Below, piece after piece: positions 51,191 through 59,796 of a stretch of 64,000 nt of DNA. Below the pieces are notes generated by a model. That model saw only the letters and a program-made list of their open reading frames with translations, did not search any database and was not told the origin of the DNA. This DNA comes from Candidatus Bathyarchaeota archaeon (lineage in GTDB: Archaea > Thermoproteota > Bathyarchaeia > Bathyarchaeales > SOJC01). The DNA lies in contig CP070683.1 of assembly GCA_020352645.1 (NCBI GenBank), positions 1,342,956 through 1,406,955 on the forward strand, given 5' to 3'. A program made the translations under genes and the position numbers. Every line of letters starts with the position of its first letter. Position 1 is the stretch's first letter.

Positions 51191-52129
51191 TCAGAGCTTT
51201 GCCATCAAGTCATCTGTGCACTTGATTTTCTCGAAATCATTGAAGTGGAGTAGACCATTACGATCTGGACCCTCTCTGCAATCCGTGATAAGGATTGGCT
51301 GTGCATCAACAATCTTACTGATGCTCAAAATCTCTTCGGTTCTAGCATGAAAGTCTCGTTCCTTCTCATGGATGACAGCGCCCAAGAGACTTATCTTGCC
51401 TTCCGCTGTTCTTGCTATGAAATCGAAGGGTGTTCTTCTCGTCTGGAATACCGAAAAGTTGAGCTGTTGCAGCTTCTTGACCGCAAATTGAAGAAATCGG
51501 CTTTCGCCTATTATACGTCTTGCCACAGCAAGAAGCCCATCAAACTTCTGAGGGTGCTGAAAAATGTCAATAGGCTTTACGATGGGCAGACCTAATATCC
51601 ATTCAAGCTTGTAAGCAGTTGAAACAGAAGCTTTTGCCATGCCTCTTTCATATCCATAAAGGGTTCTGCGTGAGACCCCTGTTATTTCAGCCATCTTGCC
51701 AATCGATAGTCCCTTTTGGAGTCTTTTCTTCCTCAGGACTTTTCCATCCAATTTGACGTAGTATCCCCCAGGACCTGCCTCTATGAGTGGCCCCATTCCT
51801 TTGAGGAGTGAATCCTCAAGCGTGTTGGGTGTGACAGCGCCTATATTGTATCTTGAATATATCGTGTCATCTTCCAAGGGCTTGTTGCTGTTCTTCTCAC
51901 AGACAAAAACTGGTGACGCATGGAATAATCGTGCTACTGTTTTAAGTCCTTCTGCCGATTCTTCATATATGTTTCCTATATTTGGATGAGCCTTTATGAA
52001 TGCAACCTTTTCCTTCTTTCTAACGGCAAAGTCAAAACAGCTTGTTCTCGCACAACACTTTTTCGAGACGTGAAAGCCCGCTGTGTTGAAAAGGGATTCG
52101 GCGGTGTCCAGAAGCGTGAGTCTGTCCAT
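51191..52129 (-). CDS. HTH-type transcriptional regulator (MJ0164/COG1395 family)
   Basis: 312 residues. An N-terminal domain (about 1-120; GFHVSKKCCARTSCFDFAVRKKEKVAFIKAHPNIGN) resembles a restriction-endonuclease fold without catalysis. A Cro/CI-type helix-turn-helix follows (about 134-182; LRKKRLQKGLSIGKMAEITGVSRRTLYGYERG), then a second alpha/beta domain. Archaea-wide family with unknown targets. Its own promoter has a TATA box bracketed by a 7-bp inverted repeat (52156-52188), which suggests autoregulation. It is convergent with rnhB. Confidence 0.88.
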   Translation of the reverse strand: MDRLTLLDTAESLFNTAGFHVSKKCCARTSCFDFAVRKKEKVAFIKAHPNIGNIYEESAEGLKTVARLFHASPVFVCEKNSNKPLEDDTIYSRYNIGAVTPNTLEDSLLKGMGPLIEAGPGGYYVKLDGKVLRKKRLQKGLSIGKMAEITGVSRRTLYGYERGMAKASVSTAYKLEWILGLPIVKPIDIFQHPQKFDGLLAVARRIIGESRFLQFAVKKLQQLNFSVFQTRRTPFDFIARTAEGKISLLGAVIHEKERDFHARTEEILSISKIVDAQPILITDCREGPDRNGLLHFNDFEKIKCTDDLMAKL

Positions 52130-52155
52130 CTCCTCCCCCTCGGATATGACTCTAT

Positions 52156-52188
52156 ATGCACAGGTTAAATATAAACATGCTTGTGCAT
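52156..52188 (-). promoter_or_regulatory. TATA box flanked by inverted repeat, promoter of the HTH regulator
   Basis: ATGCACA (52156-52162) and TGTGCAT (52182-52188) are perfect 7-bp inverted arms. The AT-rich TTAAATATAAA (52165-52175) between them reads TTTATATTTAA on the minus strand and is a strong TATA box about 40 nt before the regulator's ATG. A dimeric regulator on these arms would block TBP/TFB binding. Confidence 0.6.
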
Positions 52189-52225
52189 CTAAACGTTGGA
52201 ATAAGATACGAATACAGTGTGATGT

Positions 52226-52918
52226 CTAAATTTTTGATACAATCATGGCATGAGCCTTGTCATATGGTTCGAGCTGCAACACTTCCCTTATTCTAAAGCC
52301 GCGACTCTTGAGCACTCCAATCTCCTGTCTATAGATGTCTGTTGGCTTTCTTGTTACATCTATGCTTTGTGACTTCACTGCTAACATGCTCCAGCCCTGC
52401 TTCTTGAGAAAGAGGTCCGCGTTGTCTGAGAGTATTCTTGCTTGTTCAGGCTGGGCAATGTCACAGTAAATGTCGTCAACTTCATTGACGAATATGGCAT
52501 ATCTTTTCGGTTGTCTAGCGTCTTCAAGTATTGGTGTTATATTTTCCCGGATAGATGAAACGTTAGTTACCAAGTCCCGCATAGCATGGGCCGCAAACTC
52601 GACACAGTATACGTGTCCTCTTTCGCCGACTATATCTGAAACGTGGCTAGCTGTCGTTCCTGAGGCCGCGCCTAAGTATAGTACTCTGTGACCAGGTTGT
52701 ACCGGAACTTTGGTTAGGCCTTTGAGAATAGCAGCTGCAAGCTTGCTGCGGTACGGATCCCAGGCTCTGAATTCGTAATTGCCTGAGCTGATCAATTGTT
52801 CGCCATAAACTTTCCTTCGAGGCGTAAGATTCTTGGTACACAGTTTCCTTGATCCGTTCGGCGATGTTGCCCAGTATACCCCGGGGAACTTTGCGTGTGG
52901 CTCAACGCCTACGGACAC
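52226..52918 (-). CDS. flpA: Fibrillarin-like rRNA/tRNA 2'-O-methyltransferase
   Basis: 230 residues: GVYWATSPNGSRKLCTKNLTPRRKVYGE, FRAWDPYRSKLAAAIL, the SAM site VLYLGAASGTTASHVSDIVG, VYCVEFA and DDIYCDIAQPEQ with the catalytic Asp, then AVKSQSIDVT. It is the methyltransferase of box C/D RNPs, guided by sRNAs to rRNA and tRNA. It overlaps nop5 by 17 nt. Confidence 0.96.
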   Translation of the reverse strand: MSVGVEPHAKFPGVYWATSPNGSRKLCTKNLTPRRKVYGEQLISSGNYEFRAWDPYRSKLAAAILKGLTKVPVQPGHRVLYLGAASGTTASHVSDIVGERGHVYCVEFAAHAMRDLVTNVSSIRENITPILEDARQPKRYAIFVNEVDDIYCDIAQPEQARILSDNADLFLKKQGWSMLAVKSQSIDVTRKPTDIYRQEIGVLKSRGFRIREVLQLEPYDKAHAMIVSKI

Positions 52919-54131
52919 GCTTTGCTCTCCTTCTTCGTCGTGTCGGCTTCAAGCTCTTCTGTTTCTTCTTGAAGGAGGGCGGCTTTTGATATTTCGCCTT
53001 GATCTCCTCAACTCGCTTCTGCAAGTTTGCCTTCAAAGAGTCGCCGATATATCTGCCGCTGAAGGCGTCTGTTCTGGCAGCAATGGCTAGTTTTCCTGCT
53101 AAGGCTCTTGACATTTTCCCCCTTTGCCACCTTTTTGCCTCGTGAATTAGAGAATCTTGGAATATTATGCCATGCTTAGGCGGGCGTGTTCCTGTTTTTA
53201 GCGCTCTGAAAAGAGCTTTTTCAGCACCTAAAACTTGGATTGTACTGGCTGGCATTTTCGCTAGGTTAACGAGTCCTCCGGCTAGTGCTATAAGGCGAGC
53301 AGCTAATAGAGAACCTACGAGGGCTTGTGTATTCGGGGCTACCTCCTCAACTTTTAAGCTTGCGTACTCCTGCAATTTCTGTCTTGAATCATAAAGGTAG
53401 AGAACTTGTTTGCAAAGGCTCGCTATCTGCTTAATGTCACTCCTTTCAAGTTCTGCGCCCATGCTTTCCTCCGCAGTTACTGCAATTTCCTTAGCATTGC
53501 TTGGAGTCATACCCTGCTCTCTTAAGCTTTCCACCGTGAAATTTGACCTCTCACCTAAAGCAAGAAGTAACCTTGCATAGGTCTCATGGTTCTCAACCAT
53601 TCGGTTGAGCTCGGGAAAGTGTAAGCTGTACCATTCTCTTATGCGCCCCATGAATAGGTTGGCAGTTCTATCTAAGTCATCAATGCTCAGTATTGCTTGA
53701 GCAACCATCAAGTCTCTTTTCTCTCCAGCTTTCTTGACTCTCAATCTGGTTAGCTCAGTCGAAATCTCGCGGATCAGATTGCGGAGTTCGCGCGATGTTT
53801 CAACGTATTGAGATTCCAATGCAAGTCTTTCTAGATTCTCTCTTGAGATGATATCTTGTTGGGGATGTTGGCCAAAATCGGCTTTAACGCCTAACATCCT
53901 TTGTGCTGCTTCAGCAATTGCTTGATTTGGAAGAGTGAAAGTAGAGTACCCTTCTTTTCTGAGTTTCTGTATCAGCTGAAGTGTCTCTTCTGCTGGTTTC
54001 CCGGAATCAACGCTGTCAAGCCTTTTCGCTATTATCTTTGGACTTTTTTCGAACAGAATCTGTCCGATTCTCTTACCTTTGTTGTCAAAAGCCAAGGACC
54101 CTATTAAGGACACAACTACGTATGCGTGCAT
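52902..54131 (-). CDS. nop5: Nop5/Nop56-58-like C/D RNP scaffold protein
   Basis: 409 residues: an N-terminal fibrillarin-binding domain, a coiled coil (about 120-220), then the NOP domain with GSLLAARLIALAGGLVNLAKMPASTIQVLGAEKALFRAL in pieces and a GIIFQDSLI segment. The C-terminus is very basic (RRRRRAKRVRRR) for RNA contact. Nop5 bridges L7Ae-bound C/D sRNA and fibrillarin. It precedes and overlaps flpA. Its leader contains two strong hairpins (54155-54206) and GAGGTGA before the ATG. Confidence 0.95.
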   Translation of the reverse strand: MHAYVVVSLIGSLAFDNKGKRIGQILFEKSPKIIAKRLDSVDSGKPAEETLQLIQKLRKEGYSTFTLPNQAIAEAAQRMLGVKADFGQHPQQDIISRENLERLALESQYVETSRELRNLIREISTELTRLRVKKAGEKRDLMVAQAILSIDDLDRTANLFMGRIREWYSLHFPELNRMVENHETYARLLLALGERSNFTVESLREQGMTPSNAKEIAVTAEESMGAELERSDIKQIASLCKQVLYLYDSRQKLQEYASLKVEEVAPNTQALVGSLLAARLIALAGGLVNLAKMPASTIQVLGAEKALFRALKTGTRPPKHGIIFQDSLIHEAKRWQRGKMSRALAGKLAIAARTDAFSGRYIGDSLKANLQKRVEEIKAKYQKPPSFKKKQKSLKPTRRRRRAKRVRRR

Positions 54132-54154
54132 TGAAGCTCACCTCAATCATTGAT

Positions 54155-54206
54155 TCGAGAGGCTGTTTGAGCAACTCTCGACACCAAATCTGCTTCTATG
54201 CAGATT
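54155..54206 (-). promoter_or_regulatory. Two hairpins in the nop5-flpA leader
   Basis: TCGAGAG (54155-54161) with CTCTCGA (54175-54181) forms a perfect 7-bp stem over a 13-nt loop that itself has a GCU/AGC pairing. AATCTGC (54187-54193) with GCAGATT (54200-54206) forms another perfect 7-bp stem with a 6-nt loop. Both lie between the predicted start site (about 54218) and the nop5 ATG. Known archaeal nop5-fibrillarin mRNAs are L7Ae-controlled; a clear k-turn is not visible here. Confidence 0.5.
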
Positions 54207-54511
54207 CTTGAGTGCTCGCTCCTTCTACCTTAGACCTCGCGAATATATGAAGGTGTAGTTTTCTTTTCCGAAACCCACGGCTTTTCAGCTGGACAGCAAT
54301 AGCTGTGGTGTTTCCAAAGGTTGTTCATGGTTGGAAGGGGGTCTCCATGAAGAGAAAGGAGAAGACAAAGCGTTTGTCACATCCCCCCCAGCCAATCATA
54401 TAGAACATTTTTCTATAATTATCTTCTATATTAGATTTGCCCAGATGCTATGTAAAGACGGCACGAAAGGATATTGAGGCCAGATCCGCGTGCATGTTAG
54501 CTTTTCGGTAG

Positions 54512-54529
54512 ACTAAAAAAGATTTTAGT
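54512..54529. repeat. Inverted repeat ACTAAAA-N4-TTTTAGT upstream of pyrD
   Basis: Perfect 7-bp arms (54512-54518 and 54523-54529), centred about 85 nt before the pyrD start. AT-rich, so it may be an operator overlapping promoter elements. Confidence 0.4.
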
Positions 54530-54567
54530 TCAACTTCCGCTGTAAGTCTGAGCATGATCCTTGTTCA

Positions 54568-54583
54568 GCGCTGAGACCAGCGC
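54568..54583 (+). promoter_or_regulatory. GC-rich hairpin in the pyrD leader
   Basis: GCGCTG-AGAC-CAGCGC is a perfect 6-bp stem with a 4-nt loop, 21 nt before the pyrD ATG and 9 nt before the Shine-Dalgarno GAGGGG (54593-54597). It could influence translation or mark a regulatory leader. Confidence 0.4.
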
Positions 54584-54604
54584 AGATAACCGAGGGGCAT
54601 GATC

Positions 54605-55540
54605 ATGAGTGAAAAGATGGCTCACACGAACAGCAGTTTACATGTAGAGATTTCATCCTTGAAACTAGAGAATCCTACGATGCTGGCAGCTGGGGTGCTT
54701 GGCGTATCTGGCTTAGCAATGAATCGTGTTGCCAATGCTGGAGCTGGGGCGATAATCACCAAATCGATGGGACTCGAACCTCGTAGGGGATTCCCAAATC
54801 CTGTTGTTGCTCAAGTGCAAGGTGGAATTCTGAATGCTATGGGGTTGCCAAATCCCGGAATCAGACAACTTGCCGAGGAGATTCAGAAAATCGAAAGAAA
54901 GACAGTGCCAATTATCGTGAGTATATACGCATCTACGCCAGAAGATTTCGCAGCTGTAGCTTGTGAAGCTGTGAAATCGGGCGCAGCTGGTGTTGAGCTC
55001 AATGTCTCATGTCCTCATGCTGAGACGGGAGGAGCGGAAATCGGGCAGAATCCTGATCTGGTGGAACAAGTAGTCAAAGCGACTGTGAGAAACGTCAACA
55101 AACCTGTGTTTGTTAAGCTAACCCCTGAGGTTACGAACATCTCAGAAGTAGCAAAAGCGGCAGAGAATGCAGGGGCTGAAGCGATAACAGCAATAAACAC
55201 AGTGAAAGCCATGGTCATAGATGTGGAAACTGCACAGCCAATTCTCGGAAACAAGATAGGCGGTCTGTCTGGTCCAGCTATAAAACCGATAGCTGTAAGA
55301 TGCGTTTATGAAATTTACGAAGCGGTAAGAATCCCGATCATTGGGTGTGGGGGAATAGTCACTTGGAAAGACGCAGTCGAGATGATGGAAGCAGGTGCCT
55401 CAGCAATTCAAGTAGGGACTGCCATAGCCATAGAGGGGCTGGGCGTGTTTAAGCGGATCGCACAAGGAATTCAAGCTTTTATGGAGAAGAAAGGATTCGA
55501 TGGAGTCAAGGAAATTGTCGGCTTATCCCATAAAGAATAA
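54605..55540 (+). CDS. pyrD: Dihydroorotate dehydrogenase B, catalytic subunit
   Basis: 311 residues from ATG 54605 (GAGGGG 7 nt upstream; ATG 54599 is too close). Motifs: NPTMLAAGVLGVSG, ITKSMGLEPRRGFPNPV, ELNVSCPHAETGG with the catalytic Cys of class 1B, VFVKLTPEV, NTVKAMVID, GGLSGPAIKP and IGCGGIVTWKDAVEMM. It oxidises dihydroorotate to orotate using FMN, passing electrons to PyrK. It overlaps pyrK by 41 nt. Confidence 0.96.
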   Translation: MSEKMAHTNSSLHVEISSLKLENPTMLAAGVLGVSGLAMNRVANAGAGAIITKSMGLEPRRGFPNPVVAQVQGGILNAMGLPNPGIRQLAEEIQKIERKTVPIIVSIYASTPEDFAAVACEAVKSGAAGVELNVSCPHAETGGAEIGQNPDLVEQVVKATVRNVNKPVFVKLTPEVTNISEVAKAAENAGAEAITAINTVKAMVIDVETAQPILGNKIGGLSGPAIKPIAVRCVYEIYEAVRIPIIGCGGIVTWKDAVEMMEAGASAIQVGTAIAIEGLGVFKRIAQGIQAFMEKKGFDGVKEIVGLSHKE

Positions 55541-56348
55541 CCTCTTGAGAACTGTAAGGATCAGGCAGATCATCAAAGAAAACCGCACCGTTAAGACATT
55601 CTACTTCCGAGACCATCTTTGCTCGAAGGCCAGACCTGGCCAGTTTGCCATGGTTTGGCTTCCTCGCTTTGACGAGGTTCCTATGAGCATTTCCTCAACG
55701 GATAATAGCGGTTTGGCTTCAATGACCGTGGCAAAGGTTGGCGATGCGACAAAAAGGTTACATGAAAAGAAGAAAGGAGACATCATAGGCATTCGCGGAC
55801 CCTTCGGCAGGAGCTTTGAACTTGTCAAAGGAAACGTTCTACTTGTTGGAGGCGGAACTGGAATTTCACCGTTAATATTCCTCGGTGAGGAGTTAGCTAA
55901 GCATACAAGTAGTATGACAATTCTTATTGGAGCGAAAACAGAGGAGGACTTGCTCTTCCTATCCAGAGTGGAACGTCTTCGACTGGACGTCATTCCTAGT
56001 CTCGAAGCAGCCGTGTCTACGGAAGATGGAAGCTATGGGTATGCCGGACTCGTCACTGAATTAGTGAAGATGAAATTGGAGGGAGAGAAGTTTGATATGA
56101 TATATGCATGTGGAAAGGAAAATATGCTCCTCAATATATCGCTAATAGCGAGAAAACATCGAACTAAGCTACAGGCCTGCTTAGAAAGATTCATGAGGTG
56201 TGCAATAGGACTATGCGGAAGCTGCACCATCGGAAAATACCGCGTGTGCACTGATGGCCCAGTCTTCACGGAGAAGCAGCTGGAAGAAATCGGAGATGAA
56301 TTTGGTCTTCTGAAGAGAGATCTTGATGGAAGTCAAGTGAAGTTGTAA
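55500..56348 (+). CDS. pyrK: Dihydroorotate dehydrogenase B, electron-transfer subunit
   Basis: 282 residues from ATG 55500 (AAAGGA just upstream; TTG 55545 is an alternative). FAD domain: RPGQFAMVWLPRFDEVPMSIS; NAD domain: VLLVGGGTGISPLIFLGEEL; 2Fe-2S cysteines in RCAIGLCGSCTIG and YRVCTDGP. It moves electrons from PyrD to NAD. Confidence 0.94.
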   Translation: MESRKLSAYPIKNNLLRTVRIRQIIKENRTVKTFYFRDHLCSKARPGQFAMVWLPRFDEVPMSISSTDNSGLASMTVAKVGDATKRLHEKKKGDIIGIRGPFGRSFELVKGNVLLVGGGTGISPLIFLGEELAKHTSSMTILIGAKTEEDLLFLSRVERLRLDVIPSLEAAVSTEDGSYGYAGLVTELVKMKLEGEKFDMIYACGKENMLLNISLIARKHRTKLQACLERFMRCAIGLCGSCTIGKYRVCTDGPVFTEKQLEEIGDEFGLLKRDLDGSQVKL

Positions 56349-56650
56349 GGGCTATCCAATAAAGCAACCAGCATCACTCACCTTGTTCAGTGATTAGCAA
56401 AATACTATGGTCTAGAGAACATTCACTAGCGGATTCTTTTCGCGATAGTGTTTCCGTGTACGCAGGAAACATGCACACTAAGAAAACCGTGGAAACTAAT
56501 GCTTAGAGCTAAAGGACTTCCAGATGTAATATGAGAGGAGCCCGGCTATAATCACCATGCTCCGAAAAGCATCTTTTCTGAAGCAGTGTTTCAAAAGAGT
56601 TATATGAGAGTGGAATGTTTTGTGAGGTTGGCGGGATGTGTTTATGAAAG
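56349..56650. other. About 300-nt gap between pyrK and ileS
   Basis: No gene or tRNA found. An inverted repeat, TGTTTCC (56449-56455) with GGAAACA (56465-56471), forms a 7-bp stem with a 9-nt loop. TATA-like AGTTATATG lies near 56597-56605, about 50 nt before ileS. Confidence 0.45.
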
Positions 56651-59600
56651 GTGACCGTCAAATTCGAAGCAGATTCTAAACGCTGGCTTACTGAAGAATA
56701 CCGCCCGCTTGAGCTTGAACAGAAAGTTCGCGATTTCTGGAAAAGAAATCACGTGGCTACGACGCTTGAACAAATGAGACTGAAGAACAACAAGGGCTCT
56801 TTAGGATACGTTGAAGGTCCCCCAACACTGAACGGTTTCCCTCACGTTGGCCACCTCCGCGGGCGAGTTATCAAAGACCTGCGTTATCGTTGGAAGTCAA
56901 TGGCTGGATTCTACATTCCTTTCTGGACAGGATGGGATTGCCAAGGGCTACCTGTTGAATTAGAGGTTGAACGTGAACTTGGAGTGAAGAATAAGAAGGA
57001 TTTGCTGGAGCGGGTAGGAGAAGAGAGATTTGTCGCTGAATGTAAGAAGGCCATAGTAAAGTATTATGAATCATGGCATCGTGCTGACGTTAAAGCAGGC
57101 ATCTTCATCAACGACTCAAAAGCATATTGGACTTACATGGACAATTACATAGAACGTGAATGGAGATATCTCAAGCGTGCTTGGGACCAAGGACTTCTAG
57201 GAGAGGGCTACTATGTTGTAGCATATTGCCCTCATTGCCAGACTTCACTGAGCAACGCTGAGGTAGGAATGGGATATGAAGAAGTGGAAGACCCTTCGCT
57301 CTACTTCAAGTTCAGAATAGCGGGAACAAAAGACGAGTATTTCCTGGTGTGGACCACCATGCCTTTCACTCTAATCACTGATTTGATGCTGGCTGTCCAT
57401 CCAGAAGCGGAATACGCAAAAGTGGAAGTAGGTGGCGAATCTTGGATAATGGTGAAGCAACGAGTTAAGCCAACGATGGATGAGCTTGAGATCAAGAATT
57501 ACTCAGTTGTAGCCACCATTCAGGGAGCACAGTTGGAAGGAATTAAGTATGAATACCCTTTCCTAGACCTTATCTCCAAGCAGAAGGAGCTTGACGGACA
57601 TCCTATCGTTCACACGGTTGTGTGTGAAGACTTTGTTGACGTGACTGCAGCCACAGGCGTTGTCCATCTTGCACCCGGAAATGGCGAAGAAGACTTCATT
57701 GCCGCTCAAAGACGTGCTGTTCCTGTATTTGCACCATTCGATGATGAAGTAAACTTCACTGAGGATGCAGGCGCGTTTTCGGGATCTTTCGCAAGGGATA
57801 CAGACGAATTAGTTGTAGAAGAACTGCGTAAGAGAGGCCAACTAGTCTCAGTCAGACAGATACGTCATGAGTATCCGACATGTTGGCGTTCTCATCATAA
57901 ACTCATATGGTTTGCCAGAAGAGAATACTATCTTTGGACAGACAAAATCAACAATCGAATAGTGAAAGCAGCAGAAAACGTTGAATACTATTATGAACCG
58001 CCAAAGAACCGGTTTCTAGCGTTCTTGCGTGAAGGCAAGCCATGGTGCTTCTCAAGAGAGAGGGTCTGGGGCACACCTCTCCCCATCTGGAAGTGCGAAG
58101 ACTGTGAGAGTAAGGTCTTGGTTTCAAGCAAAGATGAGCTTCTACAGAAGGCACTACACCCCGTTGAAGGACACTTCGAGCTCCACAAGCCATGGATAGA
58201 TCGAATCGTCTTCAAATGCGAAAGATGCAAAGGTTTGATGAATCGTGAACCCTTTGTGCTAGATACGTGGCACAACAGTGGGGCTTCGCCCTATGCAAGA
58301 TTCACTGATGACGAGTTCAAACGCTATGTCCCTGTCGATTTTCTTGTTGAAGCCATAGATCAAACGCGTGGCTGGGCAAATACTCTTCTGCTTGAGCATG
58401 TGATATTCAGTGGAAGGGCAGAATCGTCATACAAAGCCTTCTTGTTTTACGGGCATGCTCTAGACGAGAAGGGGCGTAAGATGAGCAAAAGCCTTGGCAA
58501 CGTCATAGACGCTAATGCTGTGCTTGACAAATACTCGGCAGACCTCTTTCGGTTCTACACGCTTCGGAAATGTTCTCCGATAGACTCGATGAACTTCGAT
58601 GCGAGGGAACTAGGCAAGCGCCCATACCAAGTCATTAGTACAATCTACCACCTGACCCGCTTTTTCATGCAAAATGCTGAATACGACAATTTCAATCCAC
58701 AGAAGCACACATTAGAGTGGGCTGAAGCCGACGAGACAATCAAGCCCCCCGATCGCTGGCTGCTTTCAAAACTACAGAATACAGTGGCTAGTGTCTCGAA
58801 GAAGTTTGAGACATGCGAGTTCAACTTTGCACTAGCAGATCTTGAAGGATTTGTAGTCAACATCTTAAGTCGGCAGTATGTTCCTATGGTGAGACATGAA
58901 CTTTGGAGTGACGAACCTCAGACCCAAAGTCGGAGGTTGACCATCTACGCTGTTCTTTGGCAGACTCTTAAGACGTTGGTTTTACTGTTCAATCCAGTTG
59001 CACCATTTCTCTCTGAAGCAGTATATCAACGTGTCCATAGGACATTGGACAAGAACTTGCCCGCCTCAGTCAACTTCGAGGATTGGCCAGATCCGAATGA
59101 GGAGTTTGTTGATCTAGAACTGGAACATGACTTTGACGCGCTACTTACATACATATCTCTAACGCATTCTGCGCGTCAATCAGCAAAACTCAAACGCCGA
59201 TGGCCATTGAGAAAAGCTATACTGATCGGGCCGAGGAAGGCACAAGGAGCCGTAAAAAATCTCCAAGATCTCTTTCTAGAGCTTGCAAATGTGAAGGCAG
59301 TTGGTTACGCGGAGACTATAAGCAATGTGGACTCAGAAATGCGCCAGCATGGAAGCTTGGTCTCTGAGAACAATGTGTCAGTATTAATAGATACACGCAG
59401 GAACGAATTGCTGCAGGGAGAAGGTTTGATGCGCGATTTAGCCCGGCGTGTTCAGGCGCTGAGAAGGGAGCTTGGGTTTTCACCCACAGATTTTCTCGAG
59501 CTTGTTTGTCTAGCAGATATGGATGCTGAAAGTATCGATTTGGTGAGACCTCATCTGGGAGAAATGGAAGGACTAGTTCGCGCCAAGAAAGTGCAATTGC

Positions 59601-59680
59601 TTGAAGTAAAAGACCTCATCAAAACAGAATGGTATGAATACAAGTTCAATAACAAAAGAGTGAGCATAGCAATCCCGTGA
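56651..59680 (+). CDS. ileS: Isoleucyl-tRNA synthetase
   Basis: 1009 residues. The class I signatures are PPTLNGFPHVGHLRGR (HIGH variant HVGH) and GRKMSKSLGNVID (KMSKS). CP1 editing domain: TGVVHLAPGNGEEDF. Zinc-type Cys pairs are CEDCESK and CERCKGL. An anticodon-binding helical region and an archaeal/eukaryotic-type C-terminus follow. It charges tRNA-Ile and edits valine. The start is GTG 56651; the nearby ATG 56644 is in another frame. Confidence 0.96.
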   Translation: MTVKFEADSKRWLTEEYRPLELEQKVRDFWKRNHVATTLEQMRLKNNKGSLGYVEGPPTLNGFPHVGHLRGRVIKDLRYRWKSMAGFYIPFWTGWDCQGLPVELEVERELGVKNKKDLLERVGEERFVAECKKAIVKYYESWHRADVKAGIFINDSKAYWTYMDNYIEREWRYLKRAWDQGLLGEGYYVVAYCPHCQTSLSNAEVGMGYEEVEDPSLYFKFRIAGTKDEYFLVWTTMPFTLITDLMLAVHPEAEYAKVEVGGESWIMVKQRVKPTMDELEIKNYSVVATIQGAQLEGIKYEYPFLDLISKQKELDGHPIVHTVVCEDFVDVTAATGVVHLAPGNGEEDFIAAQRRAVPVFAPFDDEVNFTEDAGAFSGSFARDTDELVVEELRKRGQLVSVRQIRHEYPTCWRSHHKLIWFARREYYLWTDKINNRIVKAAENVEYYYEPPKNRFLAFLREGKPWCFSRERVWGTPLPIWKCEDCESKVLVSSKDELLQKALHPVEGHFELHKPWIDRIVFKCERCKGLMNREPFVLDTWHNSGASPYARFTDDEFKRYVPVDFLVEAIDQTRGWANTLLLEHVIFSGRAESSYKAFLFYGHALDEKGRKMSKSLGNVIDANAVLDKYSADLFRFYTLRKCSPIDSMNFDARELGKRPYQVISTIYHLTRFFMQNAEYDNFNPQKHTLEWAEADETIKPPDRWLLSKLQNTVASVSKKFETCEFNFALADLEGFVVNILSRQYVPMVRHELWSDEPQTQSRRLTIYAVLWQTLKTLVLLFNPVAPFLSEAVYQRVHRTLDKNLPASVNFEDWPDPNEEFVDLELEHDFDALLTYISLTHSARQSAKLKRRWPLRKAILIGPRKAQGAVKNLQDLFLELANVKAVGYAETISNVDSEMRQHGSLVSENNVSVLIDTRRNELLQGEGLMRDLARRVQALRRELGFSPTDFLELVCLADMDAESIDLVRPHLGEMEGLVRAKKVQLLEVKDLIKTEWYEYKFNNKRVSIAIP

Positions 59681-59750
59681 AATCTGCCTTTCCAATTATT
59701 GCGCTGCACTCTGTTGAATGATAGCTTGCACGTCAAAGAATCTTGTTTCG

Positions 59751-59768
59751 AGCATGTGGACACATGCT
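59751..59768. terminator. Perfect palindrome between convergent ileS and DUF4443 gene
   Basis: AGCATGTG-GA-CACATGCT gives 8-bp arms with a 2-nt centre in the 116-nt gap between two convergent genes. The position fits a bidirectional end hairpin; a DNA-binding site is the alternative. Confidence 0.4.
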
Positions 59769-59796
59769 TGTGAAGGGTCAATTACGAAGAAGCAGG

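Larger units (their letters stand above)
54132..54604. other. About 470-nt divergent region between nop5 and pyrD
   Basis: It holds the structured nop5 leader, a minus-strand TATA-like TCATATATTC (54241-54250), and two inverted repeats before pyrD (54512-54529, 54568-54583). The middle (54250-54500) shows no gene, tRNA or clear C/D box pattern; it has AT-rich patches near 54404-54435. Confidence 0.45.

Noticed and set aside
54250-54500. Possible ncRNA in the nop5-pyrD gap
   Set aside because: AT-rich patches only; no C/D, H/ACA or tRNA-like pattern could be supported.
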